A stretch of 64,000 nt of DNA from Ignatzschineria sp. F8392 (GCF_002252045.1 NZ_NEFF01000001.1:744001-808000); one strand, 5' to 3'; counted from the stretch's first letter, positions 17,919 through 27,872 are shown. The notes: generated by a model from the letters alone, not told the origin. A program made the numbers and translations.

Positions 17919-19343
17919 ATGAGTTGGGAAGTTGTAATTGGACTAGAGGTCCATACTCAGTTAACAACAAAGACAAAATTATTTTCCGGTAGTAGTACGC
18001 TATATGGTCAGCCACCTAATACGCAGGCGGGAATCTTTGATATTGCACTACCGGGTGTATTACCACTATTAAATGATGCGGTAATTGATAAAGCGATTCG
18101 TTTAGCGATCGCAACTAACTCTAAGGTTCAGCAACGGACAATCTTTGAGCGTAAACACTACTTCTATCCAGATCTACCAAAGGGTTACCAGACAAGTCAG
18201 CTAGATGCGCCGATTGTTTATGATGGTTATCTGATGATTGAGACAGAAGCAGGTGAGAAGAAGATTCGTATTAATCGTGCTCACTTAGAAGAAGATGCCG
18301 GAAGTTCACGTCATGGGGAAGTCCCTGGAATGACAGGTATCGATCTGAATCGTGCGGGAACACCACTATTAGAGATTGTTTCGGAACCTGATCTTAATTC
18401 GGCAGAAGAGGCAATTAGCTACCTTAAGCAGCTTCATCAGATCGTAACATGGCTCGATATTAGTGATGGAAATATGCAGGAAGGTTCATTTAGATGTGAT
18501 GCAAACGTCTCGGTAAGAAGAGCTGGTGAACCTTTAGGAACGCGAACAGAGTTGAAAAATATCAACTCGTTCCGCTTTATTGAGCAAGCGATCAATTATG
18601 AAGTTGCCCGTCAAATAAAGATTTTAGAGGCAGGTGGAACAATTACGCAAGAGACTCGTCTTTATGATTCAGACAAGAATGAGACTCGCTCTATGCGTGC
18701 AAAAGAGGAAGCGAATGATTATCGTTATTTCCATGATCCAGATCTTTTGCCGATTATTATCTCGGATGAGCGTATCGAAGCAGTTAAGGCTGCTTTCCCA
18801 TTGATGCCAGAAGCTCTAAAATCGAAGTTAATGAGCGAATATGATCTTTCTGAATATGATGCTTCAGTTATTATTCAATCGCGCGCGATGGCAGATTATT
18901 TTATGACATTGCTAAGTCAGAAAGTCGATGCAAAAATGGCAGCGAACTGGTTATTAGGAGATGTTTCTGCCTACTTAAATGAGAAAGGCTTAGATATTAC
19001 TCAATTGCCCATTACAGCTGAAGCCTTTGCCGGTCTTTTAGCAAGAATTGAGGATAAGACAATCTCTAACAATATTGCGAAAAAAGTCTTTGCCTTGATG
19101 ATTGAGCGGGGTGATAGTGCTGATGCAGTCATTGAAGCAGAAGGTTTAAAACAAGTGACTGATAGCAGTGCAATTGAGGCTTGGGTTGATGAAGTTATTA
19201 GCAAAAACCCGAAACAGGTTGAACAATATCGCTCAGGACAGACAAAAATTTTAGGATTCTTTGTCGGTCAAGTGATGAAGTTAAGCCAAGGTAAGGCTGA
19301 TCCTGCAATGATCAATGAATTGATTAAACAAAAATTGATCTAA
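17919..19343 (+). CDS. gatB: Asp/Glu-tRNA(Asn/Gln) amidotransferase subunit B
   Basis: Kinase and tRNA-binding subunit (474 aa) that activates Glu-tRNA(Gln) or Asp-tRNA(Asn). The N-terminus VVIGLEVHTQL and the motifs HYFYPDLPKGYQTSQ and RCDANVSVRR are diagnostic. The YqeY-like helical tail domain ends IINELIKQK-like (MINELIKQKLI). Whether the target is Gln, Asn or both depends on the presence of glnS/asnS elsewhere. Terminator downstream. Confidence 0.97.
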   Translation: MSWEVVIGLEVHTQLTTKTKLFSGSSTLYGQPPNTQAGIFDIALPGVLPLLNDAVIDKAIRLAIATNSKVQQRTIFERKHYFYPDLPKGYQTSQLDAPIVYDGYLMIETEAGEKKIRINRAHLEEDAGSSRHGEVPGMTGIDLNRAGTPLLEIVSEPDLNSAEEAISYLKQLHQIVTWLDISDGNMQEGSFRCDANVSVRRAGEPLGTRTELKNINSFRFIEQAINYEVARQIKILEAGGTITQETRLYDSDKNETRSMRAKEEANDYRYFHDPDLLPIIISDERIEAVKAAFPLMPEALKSKLMSEYDLSEYDASVIIQSRAMADYFMTLLSQKVDAKMAANWLLGDVSAYLNEKGLDITQLPITAEAFAGLLARIEDKTISNNIAKKVFALMIERGDSADAVIEAEGLKQVTDSSAIEAWVDEVISKNPKQVEQYRSGQTKILGFFVGQVMKLSQGKADPAMINELIKQKLI

Positions 19344-19421
19344 ATTTTTCAGTTATAACAGTATATTAACAATCTTATTTACGATCTTTTTAACGATCTT
19401 TTTTAAGTAGTGAGATTACCG

Positions 19422-19454
19422 AAGATCTGGTGACGAAAGTCATCAGGTCTTTTT
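19422..19454 (+). terminator. Terminator of gatB
   Basis: A stem AAGATCTGGTGAC / GTCATCAGGTCTT with two G-T pairs and a GAAA loop, followed by TTTT. Confidence 0.85.
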
Positions 19455-19900
19455 ATTTCATCATTATTTTTATTTTTGCTATATTTTTTATATTGATTTC
19501 TGATATTGTATGTAATGCTAAAGATAAATGATTAATGTCGATTAATGTTTATTAATGTTAATCGATGGTTAATTAATGTTGTCTTTTGTGAAGAGAGTTG
19601 CTTACTATCTATTTACTACTATTTATTAGTTTCTGTTAGTTTCTATTTTTAATAATACTCTATTATTAATCTCTGTTTTTCTCTTTTTAGGATAGGAGTT
19701 ATAACAGCGTGCCTTGTGGTAGGGGTGTAATAATCGGTTTTTACACCTTTAAGCTTTGAGGAAGCGTGAATACATTACATCAAATAGATCTTATTGGTTT
19801 TAATTAAATTTGATTAAATTCGATTAAATTCCTTTAGGTTTTATTAGATCTGAAATGTGTAATATAGAGTAGCGATAAGATGGTGGGAAGGGAAGATTAT

Positions 19901-19987
19901 ATGAGTGCCATTTGCTTATCAGTTTTTAGATTGAATCAAGATTGTACTGGAATATCAATTTTGATTGGGTCAACCGAGAGCGAATAA
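19901..19987 (+). CDS. Possible 28-residue ORF, unknown
   Basis: ATG 19901 is preceded at good distance by a purine-rich GGGAAGGGA. The 28-residue product (MSAICLSVFRLN...GSTESE) has no recognised motif. It is listed only because the ribosome site is good and the spacer is otherwise empty. Confidence 0.2.
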   Translation: MSAICLSVFRLNQDCTGISILIGSTESE

Positions 19988-20204
19988 GAGTAAATGGCAA
20001 GATTAAATGGTGTCTATCGGTGTCTATCGATATTTAGTGTCGATAATAAAAATATTGACGTAATAATGTCGACATAATATAGAGATTTCAATTATAGCTT
20101 AATTGAAATTTTATTGTTAAGTTTGCTAATAAGCTTAAGTATAACTATCAAGGCACTAAATATTTAATCTAAGGAATATTATCACCCTGTCCTAATTGTT
20201 GTCA

Positions 20205-20237
20205 GTTGCGCCCCTTTTGGGGTATGAAAGTCGCGAC
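20205..20237 (+). ncRNA. GC-rich nested hairpin in the deoR upstream region
   Basis: An outer stem GTTGCG / CGCGAC (one G-T pair) encloses a CCCC-TTTT-GGGG hairpin and an unpaired TATGAAAGT stretch. It stands out in a very AT-rich spacer about 350 bases before deoR. It could be part of a structured leader or a small RNA. No known riboswitch class was recognised. Confidence 0.3.
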
Positions 20238-20277
20238 GCCTATAAAGATCGCTAACATCATTAGAAATATTAAAAAA

Positions 20278-20314
20278 GTTTTTGAAGTTTTTGAAGTTTT
20301 TGAAGTTTTTTGAA
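20278..20314. repeat. 9-bp tandem repeat
   Basis: GTTTTTGAA in three exact copies and a fourth with one extra T. Confidence 0.85.
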
Positions 20315-20587
20315 AACTGAAAATCTTAAAATAAATCAATAATAGATGAATAAGAAATTAATAAGAAACCAATAAAAAATTAATAAAGTTAATAAGAGAT
20401 AGTAACGATTTAATGAGCTTATATTTGTAGTTTATCTCTCTAATGCAGATGAGATTTATAGCTTTAATAAAACACTTCGTCATGTTGCAAGAGTTATGCG
20501 GCATAAAGATGGAGTGAGCTTAAGATATGAATATGAAAAATGCATGAGATAAAGAGAGAAAGTGATGTTTAAATAAGGGGGTAAGTA

Positions 20588-21367
20588 ATGATTCCTGTCG
20601 AAAGACATGAGGCAATTTTGGCACTTGTTGCTGAAAAAGGAATAGCGACGATTAATGAATTGATAGAGCTTTTAGGCGTATCACATATGACGATACGCCG
20701 AGATCTTCAAAAATTAGAGCGTCAAGGGAAGGTAGTAACAGTCTCTGGTGGCGTAAAAGCTGCTGAGAAGCTATCGACACAGCTATCTTATAAAGTAAAA
20801 GAATCTTTGAATGAGGAGGGGCAACGGAAGATCGCACTTCTTGCAGCTGCAAGAATTCCAGATCAGAGTTGTATCTTTTTAGATTCAGGTTTAACAACTT
20901 TAGCGATTGCAAGAGAGATTAAGGGGCGTGATGATTTAACCATTATTACGAATGATTTTATAATCATGTTTTATCTGATTGAAAATGGAAAAGGCAAACT
21001 AATTCATACGGGAGGTACGGTCTGTCCTGTATCTAGTTGTAGTGTTGGGGAAGGGGCGGCACAAGGTATTCGAAATTATCTAATTGATATCGCCTTTGTG
21101 ACAACCTCCTCTTGGAATGAGCGTGGGTTATCGGCAACCTCTGAAGATAAAGTTCCGATCAAAAAAGCGCTTCCCGATGTTGCTAAAAAATTGGTTCTAG
21201 TGGCGGATAGCACGCAGTATGGCAAAGTTAATACCTATTTCTCCTTGCCATTAAAACATTTTGATGAGGTGATTACAGATAAGCCTCTACCTGATGATAT
21301 TACGGAGATTTTGCAAAATCATAAAATTAATCTGATTACAGATAATGCCGGGGCGGCTGCTTATTAA
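20588..21367 (+). CDS. DeoR-family transcriptional regulator
   Basis: Cytoplasmic repressor-type regulator (259 aa). The N-terminal winged helix-turn-helix (residues 1-57) has the family signature VSHMTIRRDLQKLERQGKV. The C-terminal DeoRC sugar-phosphate sensor domain has FLDSGLTT and the later VLVADSTQYGK. DeoR proteins usually sit beside the sugar operon they control, but here the neighbours are gatB and comEC, so the target and effector are unknown. The start ATG 20588 has a GGGGG-rich site. Confidence 0.9.
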   Translation: MIPVERHEAILALVAEKGIATINELIELLGVSHMTIRRDLQKLERQGKVVTVSGGVKAAEKLSTQLSYKVKESLNEEGQRKIALLAAARIPDQSCIFLDSGLTTLAIAREIKGRDDLTIITNDFIIMFYLIENGKGKLIHTGGTVCPVSSCSVGEGAAQGIRNYLIDIAFVTTSSWNERGLSATSEDKVPIKKALPDVAKKLVLVADSTQYGKVNTYFSLPLKHFDEVITDKPLPDDITEILQNHKINLITDNAGAAAY

Positions 21368-21471
21368 GTGGTAAAGCCCGCAGTTATAAAAGAGAAGATG
21401 ATCAAGCCCATATTCTTCGTTAGAAAGCAATGAGTTAATGGGCTGTCAGTTGAGATCTTTTAGTTGCGCTA

Positions 21472-24126
21472 TTAGTGGGAGGGATGATATTTCACCCACC
21501 AATATCGATTGGAATCTGCATAGTTCTTGATTTGAATATCTAATCGGGGAGTATGTTGTGAAGCGCTATCGGGAGTGATGATCATCTCTATAGCACCAAA
21601 ATAGCCATTGTAATACTCAATATTGTCGATAGAGCGCAATGCTTTTTGAGGAAACTTTGTAGAGAGGAGAACAGTCGATTGTAGATTATTCTCCTCTCTC
21701 TCTTTCGGGATCTCTTTGACGATTCGATTTAAGGTCTTATTAAGGTCGATATTAAAACGGCTCCGCCCTTGGTTTGGATAGAGGAGAATTAATTGACTGA
21801 TATTGGTAGATTGTAGATCTTGAGGAAGCGCTACATGGGTAATGTGGCGCCATTCAGATTGGCTAATATCGGAGAGAAGATAGAGCAGTAGTTGATCTTG
21901 ATAGAGAATGCGATAAGCACAGCTAGAGCGGACTCTCTTAATGGGTTCAATAGAGATTGTTTTTGAGCGATAGGAGAGTCTTTGGCACTCTTGAGCCTGA
22001 TCGATCATTGGCGCTATCGAGCGATGAGCAAAGATCTGTTTGATAGGAATGGCTTCTCGAAGTGAGCGAGTCCCTCCGATATGTTGTTGATTATTTTGCG
22101 TTAAAATTAAGTGAGTGAGATGATTGATCCCTCTTCTTTTTAAGAAGGGAACAATCACATCTCTGCCGGCATCAAAAGCACCAAAGCGATTTCCACTATC
22201 ATAGAGAAGCTGATAATCTCCTAGTTGAAGATAGAAGGAGAGCCCTTCACCGACGGGAAGTTGGTAGAGGTAGAGTCGCTCTTTTCCCCAGCTTTTCTCT
22301 ACGTCTTGATGACTTGTGATAGATATCTCGTTAAGGGGTTTATCTGTAATAGGAGGATCAAATAGTATCATGCTGAAACATAGCATAGAAAGTACTCCCC
22401 CTAAGAGATAAGCGATCAATAAATAACGCGTTCTATTTCTGATCTGCCTGCCGGTCTGATTTTTTCTTCCCTCTCTTTTATCTTTTAAGAGCCATGGAAA
22501 TGTGTTCTCCCTATTTCGTTGGAGTTGCATTTTGGGGATATGGGCGATCCAATAAAGAGCGAGTATTGTTGCGATAAGGGCCATTTCGAGTGTTATTGAA
22601 GTTGTCTCTACTGCGGCAAAAGGAAGACTTGCTGTTGCTTCAATGGCATAGCGTAATATTGTAAGGTTCTGATTGGTGAAAAAAAGTGGCACTTTTGCGA
22701 TTAATTGAGAAAAGGGCAGTAGCAGTGTTCCTAATAAGAGCGAGGGCATAATCATTAGCGAGGTCCATGGGATCGCAAATAGATTAATAAGAGGGCTGAT
22801 CAGCGAGATCTCTTGGAAAAATGCAGCCGTTAGTGGAATTAAGAGAAGAGAGATAATCAGTTGAGAGAGGATAACGCCCTTAACGGTTGTTTTAACAATG
22901 CGAGCAGTTAATGTCAAAATGGTAACGGCAGTAAAGGAGAGCCAAAATCCCGGTGTAAGTAGTGATAGTGGCCAGATGGAGAGAATAATCAGCAGGGCAA
23001 GAGCAACGCTATTGAGGGTAAAGATCGGCTTTTCAATAAGCAGTGAGAGCATCGCAACAGAAAACATAATGGCCGCCCGAATAGTCGGAAGACTCATGCC
23101 GGCAAGGAGCGCATAACCCCAAGCACTACCAATCGCGATAACTGCCGCAATTTTATAGGGTGCCGGGCGTCGCCAGCCGATTAAGGCAAAGAGGATACGA
23201 AAGAGAATAAAGGCATAGAATGCCGTTAATGTCAGGTGTAATCCAGAGATTGAAACAAGATGGATTGTGCCGGTCTCACGTAAGATTTGCCAATCATGCT
23301 GCGTTAATGCTTCACTCTTTCCTACCGAGAGCGCACTCATATAAGCACCATTACTATAATTTTTTAACATTGTGTCAGCCACTTTTTGGCGAAGAAGATC
23401 AATTTTAGGCGGCGCTTCTATCTTTTCAGGTGAAGATATCAGCTTTCCATAACCGATCTCTTTTCGCGCTAATACACGTAATATCCGTTGTTGATCTCCC
23501 GGCATTGAGCGAAAAAATCGGGCGCGTAATCCTAAATCTCCTCGATAGAGTGCGCCGACTTCTAGTCGATTTTTAATATCAGGAGGCAGTGAGTAGATAC
23601 GCAGTTGTGCGCCCTTGAGAGCTGTTAGTAATCTTGATTGCTTCTTTTGATTCTTTTGCAGATTTTTCTCACTATTATGAGCTTTTACGATCTCAATTGT
23701 GGTGCTGTAGGGGGAGTTATTGTAGATAACACGGTAGGTTGCCTCTATTTCGATAGGCAGTGATTCGAGAATGGTTCGATAATCGGTTAATGCTGAGAGA
23801 TAGAGCGGTGTAGCGAAGAGAAGTCCGATTATAAAAAAGAGCAGTTGATTGCTTTTCTCCTTTTGCAAAAAGAGGGTATTTCCATTGAGAGCTGCCTGTT
23901 TGATTTGTGCTTGCAAATAGATGACAGGGATTGAGAGTTTGAAGGGAAGATCCGTTTTTAATGCCAAAATTCGATTATAGAGTTGAGGAAGATATCGTAG
24001 TGCCCGACGAATGATCAGAATGAAGAGCAGGGCGATGAGAGATATGATAATGGTTATAGTAAGAGAGTAGGGTGAGAGTATCAGCCAGAGCGCTTGAAGA
24101 ACAAAAGCAAATGTAAGGGTGACCAT
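21472..24126 (-). CDS. comEC: ComEC/Rec2-family DNA uptake channel
   Basis: Inner-membrane protein (884 aa) that passes single-stranded DNA during natural transformation. N-terminal helices are followed by a DUF4131-type OB domain (about residues 110-240), then the Competence domain (VGKSEALTQHDWQILRETGTIHLVSISGLHL, split here only for mention) with many helices. A C-terminal metallo-beta-lactamase-like domain follows (GEGLSFYLQLGDYQLLYDSG). The expected HxHxDH metal signature is degenerate: the matching stretch reads ILTQNNQQHIGG (about residues 672-684). The ribosome site is weak. It is convergent with deoR. Confidence 0.92.
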   Translation of the reverse strand: MVTLTFAFVLQALWLILSPYSLTITIIISLIALLFILIIRRALRYLPQLYNRILALKTDLPFKLSIPVIYLQAQIKQAALNGNTLFLQKEKSNQLLFFIIGLLFATPLYLSALTDYRTILESLPIEIEATYRVIYNNSPYSTTIEIVKAHNSEKNLQKNQKKQSRLLTALKGAQLRIYSLPPDIKNRLEVGALYRGDLGLRARFFRSMPGDQQRILRVLARKEIGYGKLISSPEKIEAPPKIDLLRQKVADTMLKNYSNGAYMSALSVGKSEALTQHDWQILRETGTIHLVSISGLHLTLTAFYAFILFRILFALIGWRRPAPYKIAAVIAIGSAWGYALLAGMSLPTIRAAIMFSVAMLSLLIEKPIFTLNSVALALLIILSIWPLSLLTPGFWLSFTAVTILTLTARIVKTTVKGVILSQLIISLLLIPLTAAFFQEISLISPLINLFAIPWTSLMIMPSLLLGTLLLPFSQLIAKVPLFFTNQNLTILRYAIEATASLPFAAVETTSITLEMALIATILALYWIAHIPKMQLQRNRENTFPWLLKDKREGRKNQTGRQIRNRTRYLLIAYLLGGVLSMLCFSMILFDPPITDKPLNEISITSHQDVEKSWGKERLYLYQLPVGEGLSFYLQLGDYQLLYDSGNRFGAFDAGRDVIVPFLKRRGINHLTHLILTQNNQQHIGGTRSLREAIPIKQIFAHRSIAPMIDQAQECQRLSYRSKTISIEPIKRVRSSCAYRILYQDQLLLYLLSDISQSEWRHITHVALPQDLQSTNISQLILLYPNQGRSRFNIDLNKTLNRIVKEIPKEREENNLQSTVLLSTKFPQKALRSIDNIEYYNGYFGAIEMIITPDSASQHTPRLDIQIKNYADSNRYWWVKYHPSH

Positions 24127-24350
24127 AATCGTTGATTACTGAAAAGGCATTTTCAGATTTTCTCTTTAATATTTTTCGAAGTGGTAACAATGCTTGTTAA
24201 GCGTAGGAGAGTTTTCTGCGAAGTGAAAAAGGCGTAAAATGAGAGATCTTAAATTTTGGAAAAGATCACCTCTTTTTGAGCACTTTAAGCGGCTTCAATC
24301 GATTTATACCCGTATTGATAGCCACAATTTAATATTAAATGGAGAGATAG

Positions 24351-24797
24351 ATGACCACGACAAATGGAAGCGGACAATGGCATAAAAAGGGGAAGAAGGG
24401 GAAGAAGGGAGAGAGGAATACTCTGATCTGTCCTTGTCAAAGTGGTTGTGAATACCATGATTGCTGTGAACCGCTTCATCTTGGGAAGGCTCCTTTAAAT
24501 GGGGAGCAACTGATGCGGTCGCGCTATAGTGCTTTTGTTATGGGATTAGAGCGCTATCTTTTAAGTAGCTGGCATGAGGAGACTCGTCCTGAAACATTGA
24601 CATTATCGCCGGAGCAACAGTGGTTCTATCTCAGCGTGATCAAAAGTTGTGCTGAAAATGATCAAGGTGAGCAATATGTCACTTTTGAGGCGCGTTATCG
24701 TGAGAATCATCAGGTCTATAAGATGTGTGAGCAGAGTCGCTTTATTAAGGATAGTAGTGGATTGTTGAAGTATATTGATGGGGAGTTTATAGCGTAA
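24351..24797 (+). CDS. YchJ-family (UPF0225) protein with SEC-C motif
   Basis: 148 aa. The Cys pattern CPCQSGCEYHDCCEPLHLG (about residues 27-45) is a zinc-binding SEC-C motif, followed by the YchJ core MRSRYSAFVMGLERYLLSSWH. The biochemical role of the family is not settled. The first 24 residues are an added basic segment (KKGKKGKKGER) encoded by a short 9-bp DNA repeat. The start ATG 24351 has GGAGAG before it. Monocistronic. Confidence 0.88.
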   Translation: MTTTNGSGQWHKKGKKGKKGERNTLICPCQSGCEYHDCCEPLHLGKAPLNGEQLMRSRYSAFVMGLERYLLSSWHEETRPETLTLSPEQQWFYLSVIKSCAENDQGEQYVTFEARYRENHQVYKMCEQSRFIKDSSGLLKYIDGEFIA

Positions 24798-25369
24798 AAG
24801 GTAAGTAGTAGCGCGGATAGCATTTTGAGCATTGAGTAGGCGAGAGAGCACCTTCCTTCATTGTAGTAGATCAAGGAGTGTGCTTGCTTCTTAGTGATTG
24901 CCGATGATTTCTATCTTAGCTATTTATTTTCCTCTAAGTTAGTGATAGCTTTACTCTATAGTTATTGAAAAAGTTATTAAAAAGTATTTTTTTGGAAAAG
25001 TACTTGGAAAGAGATCTAGGAGAGGTCTAAGAGAGAGCTCTCGCAAAATCGCTATTAAGATCGAACAATGTACCCCTGTTGTCTCGAGAGATGAATGATG
25101 TACCCCATCACAGTAGAGTGAAAAGATCAGCTTCAACGAGCATTTTTACTTATCAAAAAATGACTTATCAAAAAAGATTAAAACTATACTGACCCCATAC
25201 GCTATCAGTTTCGCTGATAGTCCGTTTTATATGGTATTTTCAAGAGATATCGATCATTGCTCTAAAGATCATTTTAAAGATTACTCTAAAAGAGTATCGA
25301 TGAGTAGGTCGGTCAGAGAAAAGTTAGAAACAGTTAGAAAAGAAAATTACGGAGAATAGAGGAATAGAG
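24798..25369 (+). other. Spacer before ilvD
   Basis: 572 bases without a convincing gene. It holds a doubled ACTTATCAAAAAATG-like repeat (about 25148-25176), a -10-like TATACT (25185-25190), and a two-part hairpin (25195-25233). No leader peptide rich in Ile, Leu or Val codons was found. Confidence 0.5.
25195..25233 (+). promoter_or_regulatory. Hairpin in the ilvD leader
   Basis: CTATCAG / CTGATAG (25202-25208 and 25214-25220) with a 5-nt loop, enclosed by a weaker CCATA / TATGG pairing. It would lie just downstream of the TATACT box and so in the 5' untranslated RNA of ilvD. It is not a normal terminator, since only a short T run follows. Confidence 0.35.
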
Positions 25370-27223
25370 ATGGTTCAAGATCCAAAGTATCGTTCACACA
25401 CATCAACTCAGGGACGAAATATGGCAGGTGCGCGCTCATTATGGCGCGCAACAGGAATGACAGATGAAGATTTTAAAAAGCCGATTATTGCCGTGGCAAA
25501 CTCATTTACCCAATTTGTGCCGGGACATGTCCATCTAAAAGATCTCGGGCAGATGGTTGCAAGAGAGATTGAGGCTGCAGGAGGCGTTGCAAAAGAGTTC
25601 AATACGATTGCCGTGGATGATGGTATAGCGATGGGTCATGATGGCATGCTCTACTCTTTACCAAGCCGTGATCTTATTGCAGACTCAGTAGAGTATATGG
25701 TTAATGCGCATTGTGCAGATGCTTTGATCTGTATCTCTAACTGCGACAAGATTACGCCGGGAATGTTAATGGCAGCGTTACGCCTCAATATCCCTACTAT
25801 TTTTGTCTCGGGAGGCCCGATGGAAGCGGGTAAAATCTCTTGGGATGGTGAATCGATGAAACTCGATCTCGTTGATGCGATGGTGATGGCAGCAAGTGAT
25901 GATGCAGCAGATGAGAAGGTCTCTGCTATTGAGAGTGCAGCTTGCCCCACATGTGGTTCTTGTTCTGGGATGTTTACGGCAAACTCCATGAACTGCTTAA
26001 CAGAGGCTTTAGGATTAGCACTTCCGGGAAATGGCTCATTGTTGGCAACTCACGCTCGCCGAAAAGAGCTCTTTTTAGAGGCCGCACGAACCATTGTAAA
26101 AATTACGAAGGATCACTATATCAATGGAAATGAAGCGGTATTACCGCGGAATATTGTCAATTTTGATGCCTTTGAAAATGCGATGATGCTCGATATTGCC
26201 ATGGGAGGATCGACCAATACAGTTCTTCATCTCTTAGCGGCAGCTCATGAGGCGAAGGTCGATTTTACGATGAAGGATATCGATCGTCTCTCCAGAAAAG
26301 TTCCCCATCTCTCGAAAGTCTCGCCTTCAACAAATCTCTATCATATGGAAGATGTTCATCGTGCCGGGGGAATTTACGGCATATTAGGGGAGCTTGATCG
26401 GGCAGGTCTAATTCATAATCAACAGCCAACAGTTGCTCATAAAACGTTGAAAGAGGGGCTTGATGAGTGGGATATCTGCCGGTCGGAGAAACATCATGAT
26501 TTCTATAAAGCAGCACCCGGCGGGGTGAGAACAACTGAGGCATTCTCCCAAGATCGCCATTTTGAGACACTCGATCTCGATCGTGAGTCAGGTTGTATCC
26601 GTGATATTAAACATGCTTATAGTCAAGATGGTGGGATTGCAATTCTCTATGGAAATTTAGCGACCGATGGCTGTATTGTAAAGACAGCAGGTGTTGATGC
26701 ATCTATCCTTAAGTTTACTGGTAAGGCGCGTGTCTATGAGAGTCAAGATGCGGCTGTTGCCGGCATTTTAGGTGATGAAGTCTCTCCTTGGGAAGTGGTT
26801 ATTATCCGCTATGAAGGGCCAAAAGGGGGGCCGGGAATGCAGGAGATGCTCTATCCGACCTCTTATCTGAAGAGTAAAAAGATCGATGCGGAGTGTGCGC
26901 TTTTAACCGATGGGCGCTTCTCTGGGGGAACCTCAGGACTCTCTATCGGTCATGTTTCTCCAGAGGCGGCTGATGGTGGTTTAATTGCCGTTGTAGAAAA
27001 TGGTGATGAGATCATTATCGATATCCCCAATCGTTCTATTCACCTCAATGTTGCTGAAGAGGTATTAGAAGAGCGGATGGCAGCGCAACGAGAAAAGGGC
27101 TTTGTGCCGGCAAAAGAGCGTCCTCGTAAAGTCTCTAATGCGCTAAAAGTTTATGGTGCTTTAGCTACTTCAGCTGCGTTTGGTGCTGTAAGAGATGTTT
27201 CTCGCTTAGAGAAATTACGTTAA
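25370..27223 (+). CDS. ilvD: Dihydroxy-acid dehydratase
   Basis: Iron-sulfur dehydratase (617 aa, normal length) for the third step of valine and isoleucine synthesis (dihydroxyacid to 2-keto acid). Cluster cysteines are in [11 protein letters not shown] and [18 protein letters not shown]. The C-terminal signature [21 protein letters not shown] is present. The start ATG 25370 has GAGGAATAGAG upstream. It stands alone, with no other ilv gene nearby. Confidence 0.97.
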   Translation: MVQDPKYRSHTSTQGRNMAGARSLWRATGMTDEDFKKPIIAVANSFTQFVPGHVHLKDLGQMVAREIEAAGGVAKEFNTIAVDDGIAMGHDGMLYSLPSRDLIADSVEYMVNAHCADALICISNCDKITPGMLMAALRLNIPTIFVSGGPMEAGKISWDGESMKLDLVDAMVMAASDDAADEKVSAIESAACPTCGSCSGMFTANSMNCLTEALGLALPGNGSLLATHARRKELFLEAARTIVKITKDHYINGNEAVLPRNIVNFDAFENAMMLDIAMGGSTNTVLHLLAAAHEAKVDFTMKDIDRLSRKVPHLSKVSPSTNLYHMEDVHRAGGIYGILGELDRAGLIHNQQPTVAHKTLKEGLDEWDICRSEKHHDFYKAAPGGVRTTEAFSQDRHFETLDLDRESGCIRDIKHAYSQDGGIAILYGNLATDGCIVKTAGVDASILKFTGKARVYESQDAAVAGILGDEVSPWEVVIIRYEGPKGGPGMQEMLYPTSYLKSKKIDAECALLTDGRFSGGTSGLSIGHVSPEAADGGLIAVVENGDEIIIDIPNRSIHLNVAEEVLEERMAAQREKGFVPAKERPRKVSNALKVYGALATSAAFGAVRDVSRLEKLR

Positions 27224-27326
27224 TTGATTTCATTAATTGATCACGGTAATTGATCTCTTTTAGAGATTGAATGAGATGTGAGGCAATATCGTGATGTATT
27301 AAAAATAGACGAATCGATTTTTGCAC

Positions 27327-27354
27327 TTGCTATCTAGAGAAAGATCTCTATAAT
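27327..27354 (+). promoter_or_regulatory. Promoter of the first tRNA-Asn gene
   Basis: TTGCTA, a 16-bp spacer and an exact TATAAT, ending 13 bases before the tRNA. Confidence 0.7.
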
Positions 27355-27367
27355 ACATCAAAGTTAA

Positions 27368-27444
27368 TCCTCGATAGCTCAGTTGGTAGTAGCACTTGAC
27401 TGTTAATCAAGGGGTCCCTGGTTCGAGCCCAGGTCGAGGAGCCA
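27368..27444 (+). tRNA. tRNA-Asn (GTT), copy 1
   Basis: Cloverleaf is clear. The acceptor stem is TCCTCGA / TCGAGGA and the anticodon stem CTTGA / TCAAG has a loop holding GTT. The T arm is CTGGTTCGAGCCCAG. CCA is encoded. An independent unit, with promoter before and hairpin terminator after. Confidence 0.97.
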
Positions 27445-27450
27445 AATAAG

Positions 27451-27480
27451 AAGCCGAAGTTATCATAACTTCGGCTTTTT
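27451..27480 (+). terminator. Terminator of tRNA-Asn copy 1
   Basis: A 12-bp stem AAGCCGAAGTTA / TAACTTCGGCTT with a 3-nt loop, then a T run. Confidence 0.9.
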
Positions 27481-27669
27481 CTATCCCTTTTTTCCTCTTA
27501 TTTTTTATCTCTTACATCTCCTCGGTTTTGTTCTTTCAACTCTCTTAGCAAGAGTAGAGTAATATTATTGGGTTTATCTTTATTGAGACTATCTTTATTG
27601 AGTATCTCCCTATTGAATATCTTCTCTTCTTAGAATGGTGTGGCAGCAAGAGAAGGGTATTTGCTAAAA

Positions 27670-27729
27670 TTGAATGCAAATTGAGAGCAAGTTGAGAGCA
27701 AGTTGAGAGCAAGTTGAGAGCAAATTGAG
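27670..27729. repeat. 11-bp tandem repeat between the tRNA-Asn genes
   Basis: Unit TTGAGAGCAAG: three exact copies (27681-27713) with one near-copy before, one near-copy after and a final partial TTGAG. Confidence 0.88.
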
Positions 27730-27748
27730 TCTGAAGCTAAAAAAGAAG

Positions 27749-27776
27749 TTGCAATATCAAAAATTATGATTATAAT
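27749..27776 (+). promoter_or_regulatory. Promoter of the second tRNA-Asn gene
   Basis: TTGCAA, a 16-bp spacer and TATAAT; the same architecture as for copy 1. Confidence 0.72.
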
Positions 27777-27789
27777 ACCTAATCTCTAA

Positions 27790-27866
27790 TCCTCGATAGC
27801 TCAGTTGGTAGTAGCACTTGACTGTTAATCAAGGGGTCCCTGGTTCGAGCCCAGGTCGAGGAGCCA
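27790..27866 (+). tRNA. tRNA-Asn (GTT), copy 2
   Basis: Identical in all 77 bases, CCA included, to the first copy 422 bases upstream. It has its own promoter and terminator. Confidence 0.97.
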
Positions 27867-27872
27867 GATAAG

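Larger units (their letters stand above)
19455..20587 (+). other. Long AT-rich spacer without recognised gene
   Basis: About 1.1 kb between the gatB terminator and deoR. It contains repeated ATTAATG words (about 19531-19577), an inverted repeat GGTGTAA / TTACACC (19724-19747), GATTAAATTC-like repeats (about 19800-19830), a doubled GGTGTCTATC (about 20009-20030), a possible short ORF (19901), a GC-rich nested hairpin (20205-20237) and a 9-bp tandem repeat (20278-20314). No long ORF is open on either strand. Confidence 0.6.

Noticed and set aside
27670-27729. Repeat array between tRNAs as a CRISPR or attachment-site relic
   Set aside because: Units are only 11 bp and directly adjacent without spacers; no integrase or cas gene anywhere in the window.
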